This document shows positions 61,688-64,000 of a stretch of DNA of 64,000 nt, piece by piece; positions within the stretch are counted from its first letter, which is position 1; each line of letters opens with the position of its first letter. Both the position numbers and the translations under genes were made by a program. This DNA is from Desulfobulbus sp. (GTDB taxonomy: Bacteria > Desulfobacterota > Desulfobulbia > Desulfobulbales > Desulfobulbaceae), in contig NZ_JAVBXR010000022.1 in the NCBI RefSeq assembly GCF_030824455.1, forward strand, positions 1 through 64,000. The letters run 5' to 3'. The notes under the pieces were generated by a model. The model worked only from the letters and a program-made list of their open reading frames with translations. It had not been told where the DNA came from and ran no database searches.

Positions 61688-62956
61688 TCAGACGATATTC
61701 TTTACCCAATTTTTAAACTTGCTTACCATCCCGCCGCTTTCCTTCGGCACATAGGCCTTGGCCTTGCTGCCGTGCAACACCAGCCCGACGCCGGTGGTGC
61801 ATCGGGGCGAACGGATGTCCTCAATTCGCCCGTTGACCCCTTGGGGGTAGCCGATGCGCACCGGCAAATCAAACACCTGCTCCGCCATCTCGACAATGTT
61901 GGCCAGCAGCGCAGTGCCGCCGGTGATGACGATGCCGGCGTTGATCCGGTTGCGATAGCCCGAGGCGCAGATGTTTTTGTTGACCATCTGCAGAATTTCT
62001 TCCATCCGGGCCTCAAGGATCTCCACCATGATCCGCTGTGAGACCTTGCGCGGCTTGCGGTCGCCGACCGTGGGCACCTCAATGATGTGATTTTCCTTAA
62101 TCATCGAACTGAGGGCGCCGCCGTAGAGGTATTTCAGCTCTTCGGCCTCGAGCAGCGGGGTGCGCAGCCCCACGGAGAGGTCGCTGGTTAGATTGTTGCC
62201 GCCCAGGGCCAGTTCCCAGGTGTGCTTGATGGTGCCGTTGCAAAAGATGGCCAGATCGGTGGTGCCGCCGCCGATGTCGATCAGGGCCACGCCCAACTCC
62301 ATTTCGTCCTTGCCGAGCACGGTCAGGGACGAGGCCACCGATTCGAGGACAATCTCGGCCACGTTCAGTCCAGCCCTGTTGCAGCTGGTCACCACGTTGT
62401 GCAAGGCGGTGACGTCGGCGGTGACGATGTGGACGTTGGTCACCAGCCGAACCCCGGTCATGCCGAGCGGATTCTGGATGCCGGTGTGATCGTCGACCAT
62501 GTACTCCTGGGGCAGCACGTGGATGATCTGCTGATTGTCGGAAATCTTAACCGTCTGGGCCGCCTGGATGACGGCTTCAATGTCCTTTTCCTTGATCTCC
62601 TGGTTGTTGATGGCGATGATGCCCGGAGAGTTGAAGCCTTTGATGTGGTTGCCCGCAATACCGACAAAAACCGACTCGATGTCGCAGCCGGCCATGTCCG
62701 AGGCCGCGTCAACCGCCTGGCGGATCGACTTGACCGTGGACTCGATGTTGACCACCACGCCCTTTTTCATGCCTGAGGAGGCTGCGGTGCCGACGCCGAT
62801 GATTTCCACCTCATCGTCATGCACCTCGCCGATCATGGCGCAGACCTTGGTCGTGCCTATGTCCAGGCCGGCGACGAGTTCACCTGGCTCGCGCGGTTCC
62901 TGTTCGTCCAACTCCTCATCCGTCAATTTGGGCTCCGGTAACCAAGACTTTATCAT
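61688..62956 (-). CDS. ftsA: Cell division protein FtsA
   Basis: A 422-residue actin-like protein: ELVAGLDIGTTKVCAMIGE, the 1C domain, GVALIDIGGGTTDLAIFCNG, and the C-terminal membrane-targeting amphipathic helix SKFKNWVKNIV. It anchors FtsZ to the membrane. Its start overlaps the ftsQ end by 41 bases. Confidence 0.96.
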   Translation of the reverse strand: MIKSWLPEPKLTDEELDEQEPREPGELVAGLDIGTTKVCAMIGEVHDDEVEIIGVGTAASSGMKKGVVVNIESTVKSIRQAVDAASDMAGCDIESVFVGIAGNHIKGFNSPGIIAINNQEIKEKDIEAVIQAAQTVKISDNQQIIHVLPQEYMVDDHTGIQNPLGMTGVRLVTNVHIVTADVTALHNVVTSCNRAGLNVAEIVLESVASSLTVLGKDEMELGVALIDIGGGTTDLAIFCNGTIKHTWELALGGNNLTSDLSVGLRTPLLEAEELKYLYGGALSSMIKENHIIEVPTVGDRKPRKVSQRIMVEILEARMEEILQMVNKNICASGYRNRINAGIVITGGTALLANIVEMAEQVFDLPVRIGYPQGVNGRIEDIRSPRCTTGVGLVLHGSKAKAYVPKESGGMVSKFKNWVKNIV

Positions 62957-63854
62957 CTAAATAATCCATTCGAATTTCTTTAACAGCATCAACCTGTTTT
63001 TTTGCGTACAGCTGTTCAAGGACCTTGACCAGCCGAAAAAATTTTGTCTGCAGCCGATCAGCCCCAAAGTAGACGGGAAAGGGGCGGTCCACCAGATAGA
63101 GAATGACGCCCCGTTTTTCGTCCACATGCACCTCGGACACCGCTTGGATCGGCAGGATGGCGTTGCCTTTGGCCGCCAACTGCAGCAGGGCGCAGGCCGA
63201 CTCGGCGAGGCTGCCTTTGACAAATCCGTTCGCATCGACGTCTCTGCCGGCCGCCACCCCGGTGATCACCGGAAAATCCAACTCCTGCCCTTGCCCCACC
63301 TCGGCAAACAGACGCCCCGACCGGCTGAGGTAGCGCAATCGTCGCTCTTTGTCCGTCTCCACATTCACCAGGGCAAAGGGCTGATGCTCGTTGACCGTGA
63401 TTTCCACCGCCGAGGGCCACTGGGTTTTGATCTCCGCGCTCTCCACCCACGGGTGCTCGGCAATCCGCGCTTCAGCCGCCTTGGCGTTGAACCGCATCAG
63501 GCTGCCGCCCTGCTGCAACCCGGCCAGATCGAGGATCTGGCGCTCGGTGACGACGTGCTCGCCGGTAATCCGGATGTCCGACAAACGAAAAATATTGGAC
63601 CGGAGCAACAACCGGGTCGAAGCCCAAAAGAGCCCCCCCGCAACAACGCAGAGAACGAGCGCCAGCAGGATCTTTTGGGAAAACCGTTTCCATTGCCCCG
63701 TTCTTTGCGAGCCGGTCGCCATCGACTGCGGCCTGAACGGAACCGGTTTGGCCGGCTTGCGCGACAGCGTTCCGCGCAGCCTGTCGGTCCAGCGGGGCTT
63801 TCTGCCCCCTTTCCGGGAACGGGTCGGCGCCTGACGGGGGGTGTAGATCGCCAT
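62916..63854 (-). CDS. ftsQ: Cell division protein FtsQ
   Basis: A 312-residue single-span inner-membrane protein: an Arg-rich cytoplasmic N-terminus (about 80 residues), a membrane helix (ILLALVLCVVAGGLFWAST), a POTRA domain (FRLSDIRITGEHVVTERQIL, then WVESAEIKTQWPSAVEITV) and a FtsQ beta domain. It coordinates divisome assembly. It overlaps ftsA and follows murB by about 20 bases. Confidence 0.93.
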   Translation of the reverse strand: MAIYTPRQAPTRSRKGGRKPRWTDRLRGTLSRKPAKPVPFRPQSMATGSQRTGQWKRFSQKILLALVLCVVAGGLFWASTRLLLRSNIFRLSDIRITGEHVVTERQILDLAGLQQGGSLMRFNAKAAEARIAEHPWVESAEIKTQWPSAVEITVNEHQPFALVNVETDKERRLRYLSRSGRLFAEVGQGQELDFPVITGVAAGRDVDANGFVKGSLAESACALLQLAAKGNAILPIQAVSEVHVDEKRGVILYLVDRPFPVYFGADRLQTKFFRLVKVLEQLYAKKQVDAVKEIRMDYLDDKVLVTGAQIDG

Positions 63855-63875
63855 CAGTCCTCACACTTCCGGTTC

Positions 63876-64000
63876 CTAAAAAATGTGGACTTCAGGCTCA
63901 AGCAACACGCCTGACTGCTTCAACACTTTTTGTCGCACCTGCTCCATGAGCGCGAGGATGTCCTCGGGTACGGCGCCGCCGGTGTTGACGATGAAATTGG
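63876..64000 (-). CDS. murB: UDP-N-acetylenolpyruvoylglucosamine reductase, C-terminal end (partial)
   Basis: Only the last ~40 residues are in the window, continuing beyond its right edge. The ending (NFIVNTGGAVPEDILALMEQ..., closing LLEPEVHIF before TAG) is typical of MurB, which reduces the enolpyruvyl group in peptidoglycan precursor synthesis. Position directly upstream of ftsQ supports this. Confidence 0.9.
   Translation of the reverse strand, partial: NFIVNTGGAVPEDILALMEQVRQKVLKQSGVLLEPEVHIF

Overview
The window looks like a chromosomal segment of a GC-rich Gram-negative bacterium carrying a roughly 21.7 kb integrated element. The host backbone has a complete mreB-mreC-mreD-mrdA-rodA cell-shape operon, a murB-ftsQ-ftsA-ftsZ division cluster, polA, an HPF/cold-shock fusion, hemH, nadA, a YgiQ-type radical SAM protein, PilZ and two-component proteins. 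This gene set and order fit Desulfobacterota (possibly Desulfobulbales). That placement is inferred from general gene content and has not been tested with a marker search.

Layout. Positions 1-13026 are backbone: a DUF4139 protein, a 40-residue small protein plus PilZ, polA, HPF-CSD, hemH, then the rod-shape operon on the minus strand. At 13252-13324 lies tRNA-Ala(GGC), immediately followed by a P4-type tyrosine integrase. From there to about 35030 is an integrated element. Its left half has the integrase, an AT-rich unknown gene, alpA, two unknown genes and a zinc-finger/TOPRIM/ATPase primase-helicase. That gene ends at an iteron origin: ten exact GGTGACA repeats plus two inverted copies, five of them at exactly 21 bp spacing, beside a very AT-rich tract. 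The middle has a phage tail block (gpZ/gp10-like protein, tail-assembly-chaperone-like protein, a 28-residue coupled ORF, an 811-residue tape measure protein, and a second gene repeating the tape measure C-terminal motif), with no capsid, portal or terminase gene. The right half has a strongly structured RNA-like segment, a tightly overlapping operon of small genes ending in a second, unrelated DUF3631 primase-helicase, a second repeat cluster (CGTAAC/GTTACG), a few small ORFs, and a Fic-domain gene behind a very long palindrome. Right-end integrase arm repeats and a degenerate copy of the tRNA 3' end mark the likely right boundary.

After the element the backbone resumes: an SDR with an unusual C-terminal extension, a BaiN/YhiN-like flavoprotein, YgiQ, a TetR regulator with two operator copies in front of a SulP transporter with a large insertion, an MBL-fold protein, a tautomerase, an SH3-domain protein, a gene-poor stretch with a dispersed repeat, a HAD phosphatase, nadA facing a DAC-domain (diadenylate-cyclase-like) protein, a Bcr/CflA exporter, a FetAB-type iron exporter coupled to a hybrid histidine kinase, a glycosyltransferase, a second histidine kinase, a radical SAM protein and the division genes.

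The most interesting part is the element. It resembles a P4-like phage satellite in its integrase, AlpA, primase and origin, but it carries tail-morphogenesis genes instead of head genes and has two replication modules. I infer that it could be a tail-remodelling satellite or a composite of two satellites. The gene content is read from the sequence; the function is a hypothesis.
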